DNA of 15,358 nt from Chloroflexota bacterium (GCA_023459215.1 JAEWVF010000012.1:1-15358), one strand, 5' to 3'; positions 1-7,009 are shown, counted from the first letter of the stretch. Made by a program: numbers and translations. The notes: generated by a model from the letters alone, not told the origin.

Positions 1-19
1 AAATGGTGTAGTTTTTGAT

Positions 20-1150
20 GTGGGCAGCTTGTATGCACATTTTCAGAGCCTGAAAGATAACCGCAAGCCCAAAGGATTGCGCTACCGACTGGTAGATATT
101 CTGGTCATGATGGTGATGGCGAAAATTTGTGGCGAAGACACGCCAAGTGGAATCGCAGATTGGGTCAAACATCGTAGTTCGCAATTCAAAGCATGGTTGA
201 AATTAGAGCGTGAGACGATGCCGCACCACAGCACCTATCGGCGCATCTGCGAAACAATTCTTGACGTTGAAGCCCTGGAAAGAATTGTGAGCGCTCTATT
301 GAGTGAAAAGCGCTACTTTGGCAAACAGGTCTTGCTGAGTATGGATGGGAAAGTTTTGCGCGGCACACTGGACGATGAGCAAAAAGGCACCTATCTTCTG
401 GCAGCCTACCTGCCAACCGAAGGGATTGTGCTCATGGAAGTGGCCATTGACGGCAAAGGCAGCGAAATCCCGGGTGCGCCACACTTGCTGGGTAAGGTTG
501 ACCTGCGCAATAAGATCGTCATGGGTGACGCGTTACACACCCAGCGAGCTGTTTCCATCCAAATTGTCGAAGGCGGTGGTGAATATATTTGGATCGCCAA
601 AGGCAATCAACCCTTGATGGAGGAAAATATTCGTCTGTGGTTTGAGCCAGAGCCCGATCCTATCCCGGGAAGCGCCAATTTGCCCAAGGATTTTGAAGTT
701 GCCAGAAAAGTCAGCAAAGGGCACGGACGACTGGAAGAACGAACCATCACTGTCAGCAGCCAATTGAACGATTTCCTGGACTGGCCTTACCTGGAGCAGG
801 TTTTCAAATTAGAACGCCGTGCCACCACGCTCAAGACCGGCAAAATTCAGGAACACACAGTTTATGGTTTTACCAGTTTGAGCAGAGAAGAGATCGAGCC
901 AAAAAACTTGCTTGATACCATTCGATCTTATTGGGGCATCGAGAACGGTCTGCACTATCGACGGGATGTTACCTTGAAAGAAGACCGTATTCGTATGACC
1001 AGGGGAAAAGCCGGGCAGGTCATGGCATGCATCAATAACCTCGTTCTTGGCTTACTCATCGGCAAACAGAAATTCCGTTATTTACCAGATGCGCGCCGCC
1101 TCTTTGCCGCTCAACCTGAACAAGCTTTTGCCCTCATTTCTCGACTTTAA
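20..1150 (+). CDS. ISAs1-family DDE transposase
   Basis: Catalyses cut-and-paste movement of the insertion sequence. The 376-residue reading is near the usual length for the family. Catalytic residues are visible: D109 in the LLSMDGKVLRG block, D170 in VMGDALHTQ, and E308 in SYWGIENGLHYRRDV. The family signatures GHGRLEERT (234-242) and the DVTLKEDRIR block after the catalytic Glu are also present. No frameshift or internal stop is seen, so it may be active. The start used is GTG at 20. The frame is open upstream to the window edge, so the true start could lie outside, although residues 1-30 already align with a typical N-terminus (xLxxHFxxLxDxR). There is no clear ribosome site before the GTG. 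Confidence 0.93.
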   Translation: MGSLYAHFQSLKDNRKPKGLRYRLVDILVMMVMAKICGEDTPSGIADWVKHRSSQFKAWLKLERETMPHHSTYRRICETILDVEALERIVSALLSEKRYFGKQVLLSMDGKVLRGTLDDEQKGTYLLAAYLPTEGIVLMEVAIDGKGSEIPGAPHLLGKVDLRNKIVMGDALHTQRAVSIQIVEGGGEYIWIAKGNQPLMEENIRLWFEPEPDPIPGSANLPKDFEVARKVSKGHGRLEERTITVSSQLNDFLDWPYLEQVFKLERRATTLKTGKIQEHTVYGFTSLSREEIEPKNLLDTIRSYWGIENGLHYRRDVTLKEDRIRMTRGKAGQVMACINNLVLGLLIGKQKFRYLPDARRLFAAQPEQAFALISRL

Positions 1151-1160
1151 GAAAGCCCTG
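1149..1160 (+). repeat. Probable right terminal inverted repeat of the ISAs1 element
   Basis: AAGAAAGCCCTG directly abuts the transposase stop codon. Its reverse complement, CAGGGCTTTCTT, fits the CAGGG-type ends of ISAs1-family elements. The left partner lies outside the window, so pairing cannot be shown. Confidence 0.55.
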
Positions 1161-1201
1161 TTAAGGCAGCAGGCGTCAAAATACAAACAGACCAGAACGG
1201 G

Positions 1202-1214
1202 TATAATCCCAGCC
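1202..1214 (+). promoter_or_regulatory. Probable leaderless promoter of the epimerase/GNAT unit
   Basis: A consensus -10 box TATAAT (1202-1207) lies only 7 bases before the ATG at 1215, so transcription would begin at or next to the start codon. The bases between hold no Shine-Dalgarno sequence. No good -35 hexamer is seen at 16-18 bp spacing (GTCAAA at 1175-1180 is 21 bp away). The promoter lies 42 bp beyond the insertion-sequence end. Confidence 0.45.
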
Positions 1215-2147
1215 ATGATTCTTGTCACCGGCGGAACGGGATTCCTGGGACGGGCGCTGATCCGGCAACTGGTCAGCACCGGCCAACAAGTGCGGACGCT
1301 CGTTCGCCCCTCCAAGCGCACCCCGGCCTTGCCGCGCGGCGTTTCGGTCGAAGTGGCTGTCACCTCCCTCGGCGACGAGCGCGGCTTGCGCGCCGCCCTG
1401 CGCGGAGTCGATATGGTTTACCACCTGGCCGGGGCCGAACACGAGGGCGCACGCGGCAACATCCTCGAGACCGATGCGCGCGGGACAGCCAACCTCGTCC
1501 GCGCCGCGGCCCAGGCGCGCATCCAGCGCTTTTTTTACGTCAGCCACCTGGGCGCAGACCGCTCCTCGTTCTATCCCGTGCTCAAGATGAAGGGCGTCGC
1601 CGAAGAACACATCCGCAAGAGCGGCGTGCCTTATACCATCTTCCGCTCGGCAATCCTGTACGGACCTGAAGACCACTTCACCACCTCCCTGGCCCGGCTG
1701 GCCTCCCTGTTCCCGGTCATGTTTGTGCCAGGCCAGGGCGAGGTGCTCATCCAGCCGCTGTGGGTTGAAGACCTGGTCACCTGCATGCTCTGGTCGCTCG
1801 ACAACCCCGAAATGCTCAACCAGACCTATGAAGTCGGCGGAGCGGAATACTTCTCCTTCCGCCAGGTGCTGGAAATTATCCTGGCCGTCATCGGCAAAAA
1901 GCCCTCGATCCTGCCGCTCGGCCTGCCCTACCTGCGCAGCCTGACCGTTTTCATGCAGGGCCTGATGCCCAACTTCCCCTTTTCCAGCTACTGGATCGAT
2001 TACCTGGGGTACAACCGCACCGCCCCCAGCGATACCATCTCGCGCGTTTTCGGCTTCGTCCCGGCCCGCTTCACCTATCGCCTCGACCACCTGAAAGCCA
2101 TCGATTGGCGCAAAGATGCCCTGAAAACATTCTACAAACGCCCCTGA
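1215..2147 (+). CDS. NAD(P)-binding epimerase/reductase-like protein (atypical SDR, NDUFA9-like)
   Basis: A 310-residue atypical short-chain dehydrogenase, probably cytosolic. The N-terminus MILVTGGTGFLG carries the Rossmann GxxGxxG motif at residues 6-12, followed by R31 in LVRP at the end of beta-2, compatible with NADP binding. The family's VYHLAG block is at 68-73, and Y120-P-V-L-K124 fits the YxxxK catalytic pair. The later block TIFRSAILYGPEDHF (141-155) is typical of complex-I NDUFA9-like and isoflavone-reductase-like SDRs. The substrate cannot be told from sequence. I chose the ATG at 1215 because the Rossmann fold starts there; an open extension back to 1047 only reads through the transposase end. 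It is followed after 2 bases by the GNAT gene, so the two are co-transcribed. Confidence 0.85.
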   Translation: MILVTGGTGFLGRALIRQLVSTGQQVRTLVRPSKRTPALPRGVSVEVAVTSLGDERGLRAALRGVDMVYHLAGAEHEGARGNILETDARGTANLVRAAAQARIQRFFYVSHLGADRSSFYPVLKMKGVAEEHIRKSGVPYTIFRSAILYGPEDHFTTSLARLASLFPVMFVPGQGEVLIQPLWVEDLVTCMLWSLDNPEMLNQTYEVGGAEYFSFRQVLEIILAVIGKKPSILPLGLPYLRSLTVFMQGLMPNFPFSSYWIDYLGYNRTAPSDTISRVFGFVPARFTYRLDHLKAIDWRKDALKTFYKRP

Positions 2148-2149
2148 GC

Positions 2150-3016
2150 ATGACCACAATCCGCATCCTTGAAACCCCTGAAGAAATGAGCGCCGTGGAA
2201 GACCTGCAACGCCTGGTCTGGCCCGGCTCGGACGCCGAAATCCTGCCGGGACACATCCTGTTGACCTTTGCCCACAACGGCGGCCTGGTGCTCGGCGCAT
2301 ACGACCAAGCAAAACTGGTTGGAATGCTGGTCGGCTTCCCGGGCCTGTACAACCTGCCAGACGGCCCGCAGCCCAAACACTGCTCGCACGAGCTGGGCGT
2401 CCACCCCGATTACCAGAACGCCGGCATTGGTTTCGCCCTGAAACGCGCCCAATGGCAGATGTTGCGCCAGCAGGGTTTATCCCTGGCCACCTGGACGTAT
2501 GATCCGCTATTGAGCCGCAACGCGCACCTGAACATCGCCCGGTTGGGAGCGGTCTGCAACACCTACCTGCCAAACCTGTACGGCTCGCTGCGCGACGGAC
2601 TGAACGCCGGCCTTGATACCGACCGCTTCCAGGTCGATTGGTGGATCAATACCCGCCGTGTCAGCCGCAGATTGGGACGGCGTCCACGCCCAGGGCTGGC
2701 GCTTGACCATTACGCCTCGGCTGAGATCCAGGCCTTATACCAGCCGTCCCAAACGCCCCTCGGCCTGCTACAGCCGCCTGAAAATTTTGCCAACCCGCAG
2801 GCCTCGCTGGCCCTGGCTGAAATCCCCTCCGACTTTATGGCCCTCAAACGACAGGATTTTGCGCTGGCGCGCGCCTGGCGCTTGTTCAGCCGCCAGGTCT
2901 TTCGCGCCTGCTTTGAGCAAGGCTACCTGGTCACCGACTTCATCTTCGACCGCAGCGGAAGCTCCCCGCGTAGTTTCTACATCCTGGCGCACGGCCAAAG
3001 CACCCTGAGCGATTAA
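2150..3016 (+). CDS. GNAT-superfamily N-acetyltransferase (COG3375-like)
   Basis: A 288-residue predicted acetyltransferase using acetyl-CoA; the acceptor is unknown. The GNAT core is in the N-terminal half: the motif A block HELGVHPDYQNAGIGFALK (80-98) carries the QxxGxG/A pyrophosphate-binding loop at Q89-NAGIG, and WTYDPLLSRNAHLNIARLGA (115-134) is the conserved strand-helix that follows. The long C-terminal half (about 160-288) is characteristic of the larger COG3375 type rather than the roughly 150-aa single-domain GNATs. The ATG at 2150 is used because it lies 2 bases after the epimerase stop codon and begins the fold; translation is probably coupled. Family call is good, function inferred only. 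Confidence 0.85.
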   Translation: MTTIRILETPEEMSAVEDLQRLVWPGSDAEILPGHILLTFAHNGGLVLGAYDQAKLVGMLVGFPGLYNLPDGPQPKHCSHELGVHPDYQNAGIGFALKRAQWQMLRQQGLSLATWTYDPLLSRNAHLNIARLGAVCNTYLPNLYGSLRDGLNAGLDTDRFQVDWWINTRRVSRRLGRRPRPGLALDHYASAEIQALYQPSQTPLGLLQPPENFANPQASLALAEIPSDFMALKRQDFALARAWRLFSRQVFRACFEQGYLVTDFIFDRSGSSPRSFYILAHGQSTLSD

Positions 3017-3030
3017 CTTTTCAAAACTGG

Positions 3031-3085
3031 TTGCGCATAACAGCAAAATTCTTGTACAATAGTTTTATCCGAAATAATAAAGGAG
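3031..3085 (+). promoter_or_regulatory. Promoter and ribosome site of the 107-aa membrane protein
   Basis: TTGCGC (3031-3036), an 18-bp spacer and TACAAT (3055-3060) form a plausible sigma-70-type promoter beginning just after the GNAT stop codon. AGGAG at 3081-3085, 7 bases before the ATG at 3093, is a strong Shine-Dalgarno sequence. The gene is therefore probably transcribed independently of the upstream pair. Confidence 0.6.
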
Positions 3086-3092
3086 ATAAGTT

Positions 3093-3416
3093 ATGGAAAC
3101 TTCACTGGACTTTACACACCTTGCCCTGGTAGCCTTCCTGGTTGAAGCCTTGATCCAGACCATCAAGCCGATCTACGACAAAGAAACCGGCTGGAATATG
3201 GACAAAATCGTCTCCATTATTGTCGGTATCGTTGTTTGTCTCGTCACCAACGTCGATTTGTTCGCCGAACTCGGTTTCGTGGTGGCGGTCCCCTTCCTCG
3301 GCTCGATCCTGACTGGTGTGATTGCCAGCCGCGGCTCGAACTTCGTCCACGACATCTTCAAATTCGTGCAAGGCAAAGCGGAGAAGCAGAAGCAGGAATT
3401 CGAAGGCGTTGGATAG
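3093..3416 (+). CDS. Small multi-pass membrane protein, function unknown (holin-like appearance)
   Basis: A 107-residue protein with hydrophobic stretches at about 8-22, 39-56 and 60-79, followed by a lysine/glutamate-rich cytosolic tail (KAEKQKQEFEG, 95-105). The block GVIASRGSNFVHDIFKFVQG (75-94) resembles a conserved segment of small phage-associated membrane proteins and holin-like proteins. This is recollection of a pattern, not a database match. No lysin or other phage gene is nearby, so a lytic role is not supported here. The start is fixed by the AGGAG site 7 bases upstream. It has its own promoter and a strong terminator, suggesting a well-expressed single gene. The protein is real; the function is open. 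Confidence 0.75.
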   Translation: METSLDFTHLALVAFLVEALIQTIKPIYDKETGWNMDKIVSIIVGIVVCLVTNVDLFAELGFVVAVPFLGSILTGVIASRGSNFVHDIFKFVQGKAEKQKQEFEGVG

Positions 3417-3442
3417 CCGCAACAATGAAATAGAACAAAGAC

Positions 3443-3475
3443 AAAAGACCTTTCCAGTGATGGAAAGGTCTTTTT
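3443..3475. terminator. Bidirectional intrinsic terminator between convergent genes
   Basis: A perfect 13-bp stem (3443-3455 with 3462-3474, arms AAAAGACCTTTCC / GGAAAGGTCTTTT) with a 6-base loop, followed by a T run on the plus strand and TTTTGTCTTT on the minus strand. It lies between the converging stop codons at 3416 and 3499 and can serve both. Confidence 0.85.
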
Positions 3476-3498
3476 GCATCCTTGAACGAACTGTTCTG

Positions 3499-4206
3499 TT
3501 AGCGCCAGGTCACTTTTTCTTCTTCGCGGGGCTTGGCAGCCATCCCAACCGGATGGTAACTCGGTTCACTGCGGGTGCGCAGCGGAGCCGACGGTTCGGG
3601 GCGGGGCATCGGGCGCGGGGTATTGTTGTTGAGCGCCGGGCGGGGCGTTTCGTAGCGGGAGGCGGCTGCGGCAGGCTGGCGGCTGGCGCGGGCATTATCC
3701 ATCGAGAACAATCGCTCACCGGCCATGGCAAAGGTGCCGATGATCAGGATGCGGATCAGCCAGACCATGACCGCCACAAAAACCGGGACAACGCTGCTCA
3801 TGGCTTCGCGGCCAACAATCGTCGCGCCCTGGGCGGTGTGGCTGTTGATGGCCACCGAAACACCCCACCAGGTCAGGGTGGCGTTCATCGCTGCCGCCAA
3901 AACCCAGGCCCCGAACAGGTACCAGACTTCGGCTGGCTCATCGCGGCCCTGCTCGGGAGTGAACAGGCGCGCAACCCCGGCAAAATCGATGGCGCAGAAT
4001 GCAATCGAGAGAATGGTTGCCCAGCGAATGCCGGCAAACTTGAGATTTTCCCCGAGCACATCGGTCAGGGCAAAATCGGTGGTGGTATAGTTGAAAACTT
4101 CAAAAGCCAGCAGGGCAACCATTAAGATGCCGCCAAAAAGCGCCCCGCGGCTTTTTCCCATACCCCGAAAAGTAGACATGAAGTTGATTGAGAGTTTGTT
4201 GTTCAT
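3499..4206 (-). CDS. Four-helix membrane protein with proline-rich C-terminal tail, function unknown
   Basis: A 235-residue protein I do not recognise. Hydrophobic helices are seen at about 22-40, 60-80, 94-115 and 138-162. They are followed by an Arg/Pro/Ala-rich, probably disordered tail (about 170-235) containing RPMPRPEPSAPLR. The loop LFTPEQGRDEPAE (81-93) is charged. The start ATG at 4206 is chosen over an upstream in-frame ATG at 4230 because AAGGAGT (plus-strand 4214-4220) sits 8 bases before it; the upstream codons would include that ribosome site. It has a near-consensus promoter overlapped by paired palindromic operator sites, so it is probably tightly repressed and inducible. It is convergent with the 107-aa membrane protein. 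No function is claimed. Confidence 0.82.
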   Translation of the reverse strand: MNNKLSINFMSTFRGMGKSRGALFGGILMVALLAFEVFNYTTTDFALTDVLGENLKFAGIRWATILSIAFCAIDFAGVARLFTPEQGRDEPAEVWYLFGAWVLAAAMNATLTWWGVSVAINSHTAQGATIVGREAMSSVVPVFVAVMVWLIRILIIGTFAMAGERLFSMDNARASRQPAAAASRYETPRPALNNNTPRPMPRPEPSAPLRTRSEPSYHPVGMAAKPREEEKVTWR

Positions 4207-4240
4207 GGCAATTACTCCTTTGTAGGCCATGTAGATTACT

Positions 4241-4272
4241 GAACAGGTGTTCTAAATATAGAACATTAATTC
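4241..4272. promoter_or_regulatory. Tandem LexA-box-like operators over the promoter
   Basis: GAACAGGTGTTC (4241-4252) is a perfect GAAC-N4-GTTC site, and GAACATTAATTC (4261-4272) matches 7 of 8 fixed bases. The two start 20 bp apart, about two helical turns, so they face the same side. One overlaps the predicted transcription start; the other lies in the spacer between -10 and -35. The inner half-sites also form the 16-bp palindrome GTTCTAAATATAGAAC (4249-4264) across the -10 box. GAAC-N4-GTTC is the known LexA box of Gram-positive bacteria; its use by this organism's LexA is inferred. Confidence 0.5.
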
Positions 4273-4283
4273 TATTTTGTCAA
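4255..4283 (-). promoter_or_regulatory. Sigma-70-type promoter of the four-helix membrane protein
   Basis: On the minus strand, TTGACA (plus 4278-4283), exactly 17 bp of spacer, then TATATT (plus 4255-4260). This is a near-consensus promoter pointing at the gene starting at 4206. The predicted start of transcription is near 4248, leaving a leader of about 40 bases that includes the AAGGAG ribosome site. Confidence 0.75.
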
Positions 4284-4296
4284 TAAGCAGTTTTTC

Positions 4297-4338
4297 AAAA
4301 AAGGCAGGCAAAGCCGGTCTTAGCCAGCCTTGCCTGCC
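4297..4338 (-). terminator. Intrinsic terminator of the STAND ATPase gene
   Basis: Stem GGCAGGCAA (4303-4311) with TTGCCTGCC (4330-4338). Reading on the minus strand, the stem is followed by six T residues (4302-4297). It lies 30 bp after the stop codon at 4368. The plus-strand T run is shorter (4340-4343). Confidence 0.7.
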
Positions 4339-4367
4339 CTTTTAGCAGTCCTGTATGCCTGGAAGCA

Positions 4368-6860
4368 TCACCCCGGCGCGGGGCAAAACTCATAACGCAT
4401 CTGAATGGGGATCGGTTTGCTCTGGTAGGCGTTGTCAAACTCGTCGACGGCCAGGAACTGCCAGACAAACTGACCGGAACCTTCGCCCAAGGTTTTCTGC
4501 GCCTGGGACGACTGGTTATGGTCGAGGAAATTGTAATAATGATACGGGTCGTTTTTATACGGAACCAGGGTCAAAAACAGCATCGGGCCGGTCTTGCTCT
4601 TGTTCTGGTAATAATACTGAACGGTGACGCTCTTGATAGCCGACTGGTCGCTCAGAATAACGTGCAATTCCATGTAACTGGAATAGGTGCCCGCTGAACA
4701 AAACCTGAAATCGCCAAAGGCGCCGGAGCGCGGCAGGCTGTAAGCGCGTTCAAGCCCTGGCGCGGAGGTGTCACAATAGGCAACCCGCAGCGGGACAGGC
4801 TCCGCTTGCAACTCGACCGCGTTGCCAGCGCGGTCGCTGGCAGTGGCCGACCAGTAGAACCAGCCATCCTGGCCTTTGAGAGCATTGGCGGCGCGATTGT
4901 CCAGGTTGTGGTCGAGCAGCAGGCTGTACTGGCCATTTTCGCCAGCCTTCATCACAGCCTCGAAACGCAGAGCAGACTCATCGACGGATTCGTTCGAAAA
5001 TTGATACCAGTAAGTCACCCGCACTTCGCTGATACCGCTTGGATCGTCGGCGTAGGCGAACAGGGTTTGCAGGCTGGATTGGCCGCAGCTTGCGCTGGTT
5101 TCACCGTAAAAAGCATCTCCTGGATCAGCATAAAGTTTACCCAACAGCGGCGGACGGGTATCGGGGGTTGGCGTAAACGTAGCGGAGGGGGTGGCGGTAT
5201 GGGTAGGGGTAACTACCGGGGTAAAAGTTTCGGTCACGGGCGGGAGTTCGGTTACGGAAGCAGGATTCAACATCGGCAAAACCCTGGTTGCGACTCCACC
5301 CACGACCAGGGTCAGGGTGGTGGCAACCGTCGCCAGAACAGCGAAAAGCCGTGCAAATGGCGTAGCCGGTTTGGCAACCGGAACCGCTTTGAGCCAGCCC
5401 AGATTATGGCGCGAATAAGCCGCCCCGGCGCTATCGCCGATGGCATCGCGCAGTTTGAGGGCCTGGTTGAGCAGCAACTCAGCCTGCGCTTTCTGGCCGA
5501 GGCCGATCAAGCGCGTACCCATCTGGTGCAAGGCCCAGGCTTCGGCAGAACGGTCGCCGAGGCTTTTGGCGGCATCCAGGGCGGAGGCCAGGGTTCGCCC
5601 CCACAGGTCCCACAAGCCGTTGAGGGTCAGGTAGGGGTCGAGGGCGCGCGCCAGGGCCAGGGCGGTCGCGCCGCTGCTGGCGGCCAAGGCGGCGGCAAAG
5701 TTGCCCAGTTCTGCGGCGATGAATCCGGGCTGGGACTGGTTGGACAGCAGGTATTCGCTCAATTGGCCCATCAGGGTGGCGGCCTGAACCTGTTTGAGGG
5801 CTTCCTTCCGGGCCGGGATCAGGAATCCGGGTGGCAGGCGCAGGCGCGGGCTGTTGGCGTAGAGCAGGCCGAGGGCTTGCAGACGGGCCAGGACGCTTTC
5901 GAGCGGGATGCCGCCCAGGGCGTAGGAGAGCCAATCAGGTGCAACCGAGAGCGAGGGCGTCTGGGCGGTAACTGCGAGCACTTTTTGCTCTTCAGGGCTG
6001 AGCCGGCTAAAGGCATAGGCAAAAGCCCGGTCGAGCGCGCAGCGCAGCGGGTCGGGGCTGGAATCAGCCGCCGTTTGCAGGAAAGACAGCGCGGCGTCGG
6101 GGGAGTCCGCGCTTTCGCGTAAAACGTTGCCGGTAATGGTCAGGGCCAGGGGCGCGTCATCGAGCAGGGCGCACAATCCATCCAGCACAACGCGGTTGTG
6201 ATCGTTGAGGGTGATGGCGGCTTTTTCAGAGAGCAGGGTCAGGGCTTCGTGGCGCGGTAGGGGCTTGATCGAAAGCCGAGAAAAATCGCCGCCGGTTGGC
6301 AAGTCGGCGGCCAGGATCAGCGCCCCCTGCGGCAGCAGGTCGGGCAGGGCGTTTTGCAGGGCGGGCGTGAGCGGCACTTCATCGAACAGCACCAGCGGAC
6401 GGGTGTTCGAGAGATAGGTGCGGGCGCTGGTGGCGTTGACTTTGAGCGGGGGATTGGATTCGAACAGGGCATCGAACAGGCGCTGCAGGATGTCTTCGGG
6501 GCCGAGGGCCTGGCCGCTGGCATCGACGCTTTCGAGCAGGATGACGCCGTCCGGCATGGCGCGCGCGGCGGGACTGTTGGCGGCCTGCTTGAGCAGGGCG
6601 GTTTTGCCGAGGCCGTCAGGGGCGTGCAGCAGGACGATTTCGTTGGAGCGGATCCAGGCTTCGAGGCGGGCCAGTTCATCCGCGCGGTTGACGAACCCAC
6701 GCGGGGCGCGCGGCGGAGCGGGGACAAGCGTCCGCTTTTGAACCTGCGGGGCGGCCTGCTGGTAAACGATGGTACCGTGATTGGTGTTGACGACAAAGTT
6801 GTTGTCGCCAATCACGACCGAGCCGGCCACATTGCCTGAAATCTGGATGGAATCTGCCAT
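4368..6860 (-). CDS. Transmembrane STAND-type ATPase with duplicated extracellular domain
   Basis: An 830-residue single-pass membrane protein. Residues 4-33 form a beta-hairpin-like block with GNVAGSVVIGDNN, seen at the N-terminus of some STAND proteins. The P-loop NTPase follows: Walker A PDGLGKTAL (81-89, K86), Walker B LVLFDE (156-161), then LILAADLP (181-188) as a sensor-like strand. A winged-helix-like and helical region follows, with a TPR-like segment at about 439-490. A membrane helix is at about 504-526, preceded by K and R, giving N-in/C-out topology. A Thr/Pro-rich stalk (536-572) leads to two related modules of about 115 residues. Each starts and ends with Cys (C592/C696, C721/C826) and shares LLDHN-like and YWYQ/YYYQ segments. 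The start ATG at 6860 follows AGGT; the longer form from 6899 runs into an intergenic repeat. Likely a signal-transducing sensor; ligand and output are unknown. Confidence 0.82.
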   Translation of the reverse strand: MADSIQISGNVAGSVVIGDNNFVVNTNHGTIVYQQAAPQVQKRTLVPAPPRAPRGFVNRADELARLEAWIRSNEIVLLHAPDGLGKTALLKQAANSPAARAMPDGVILLESVDASGQALGPEDILQRLFDALFESNPPLKVNATSARTYLSNTRPLVLFDEVPLTPALQNALPDLLPQGALILAADLPTGGDFSRLSIKPLPRHEALTLLSEKAAITLNDHNRVVLDGLCALLDDAPLALTITGNVLRESADSPDAALSFLQTAADSSPDPLRCALDRAFAYAFSRLSPEEQKVLAVTAQTPSLSVAPDWLSYALGGIPLESVLARLQALGLLYANSPRLRLPPGFLIPARKEALKQVQAATLMGQLSEYLLSNQSQPGFIAAELGNFAAALAASSGATALALARALDPYLTLNGLWDLWGRTLASALDAAKSLGDRSAEAWALHQMGTRLIGLGQKAQAELLLNQALKLRDAIGDSAGAAYSRHNLGWLKAVPVAKPATPFARLFAVLATVATTLTLVVGGVATRVLPMLNPASVTELPPVTETFTPVVTPTHTATPSATFTPTPDTRPPLLGKLYADPGDAFYGETSASCGQSSLQTLFAYADDPSGISEVRVTYWYQFSNESVDESALRFEAVMKAGENGQYSLLLDHNLDNRAANALKGQDGWFYWSATASDRAGNAVELQAEPVPLRVAYCDTSAPGLERAYSLPRSGAFGDFRFCSAGTYSSYMELHVILSDQSAIKSVTVQYYYQNKSKTGPMLFLTLVPYKNDPYHYYNFLDHNQSSQAQKTLGEGSGQFVWQFLAVDEFDNAYQSKPIPIQMRYEFCPAPG

Positions 6861-6882
6861 ATCTACCTGTAACGGGTGTTTT

Positions 6883-6922
6883 TTAACGCGGAGGCGCAAA
6901 GGAACAAAGGCGCAGGTTTTTT
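6883..6922. repeat. Degenerate copy of the GCGCAAAGG-type intergenic repeat
   Basis: The block from TTAACGCGGAGGCGCAAAGG through GGCGCAGG and a T run matches the left half of the repeat at 13046-13085 at about 27 of 35 positions. It lies in the leader of the STAND gene and covers the codons that would extend that gene upstream of its ATG, which argues against the longer reading. Confidence 0.5.
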
Positions 6923-6953
6923 ATAGATGTTAAGAAAATGAAATTTAGCTATC

Positions 6954-6992
6954 GGCCCTTCGACTACGCTGAAAAGCGCTCCGCTCAGGGCC
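6954..6992. repeat. Imperfect palindrome sharing a 16-nt block with the 15-kb repeat
   Basis: Arms GGCCCT (6954-6959) and AGGGCC (6987-6992) enclose CGCTGAAAAGCGCTCC (6967-6982). The same 16 bases occur at 15049-15064 inside another palindromic repeat. The position is the 149-bp gap between the DUF6062-like gene and the STAND gene, which both read leftward. Confidence 0.45.
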
Positions 6993-7009
6993 TGCGTATC
7001 AATAAGAAT

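Larger units (their letters stand above)
1..1160 (+). mobile_element. ISAs1-family insertion sequence, right part (left end outside window)
   Basis: The transposase gene at 20-1150 is followed immediately by GAAAGCCCTG (1151-1160). Its reverse complement, CAGGGCTTTC, is the kind of CAGGG-type terminus expected for ISAs1-family elements, so I place the right end at 1160. No matching left terminus lies in bases 1-19, so the left end is off the window. The element sits just upstream of the epimerase gene. The bases after the end (TTAAGGCAGC, 1161-1170) would be the first candidate for a target duplication, which cannot be tested without the left flank. The family call is secure; the exact boundary is inferred. 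Confidence 0.8.

Noticed and set aside
1047..1214. N-terminal extension of the epimerase-like protein
   Set aside because: These codons only read the end of the transposase gene and the element terminus in another frame; the Rossmann fold begins at the ATG at 1215.
1176..2573. Long 465-codon open frame on the minus strand opposite the epimerase and GNAT genes
   Set aside because: It is antisense to two genes with clear family motifs, crosses both of them, and has low-complexity Gly/Arg-rich content typical of a shadow frame in GC-rich DNA.
3322..4125. 267-codon plus-strand frame over the four-helix membrane protein
   Set aside because: It overlaps the 107-aa gene and the terminator and is antisense to a gene with a good promoter and ribosome site; its content is a Gly/Arg-rich shadow.
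4806..6122. 438-codon open frame on the plus strand opposite the STAND gene
   Set aside because: Gly/Gln-rich shadow frame with no motif or ribosome site; the minus strand carries a complete ATPase with membrane helix and domains.
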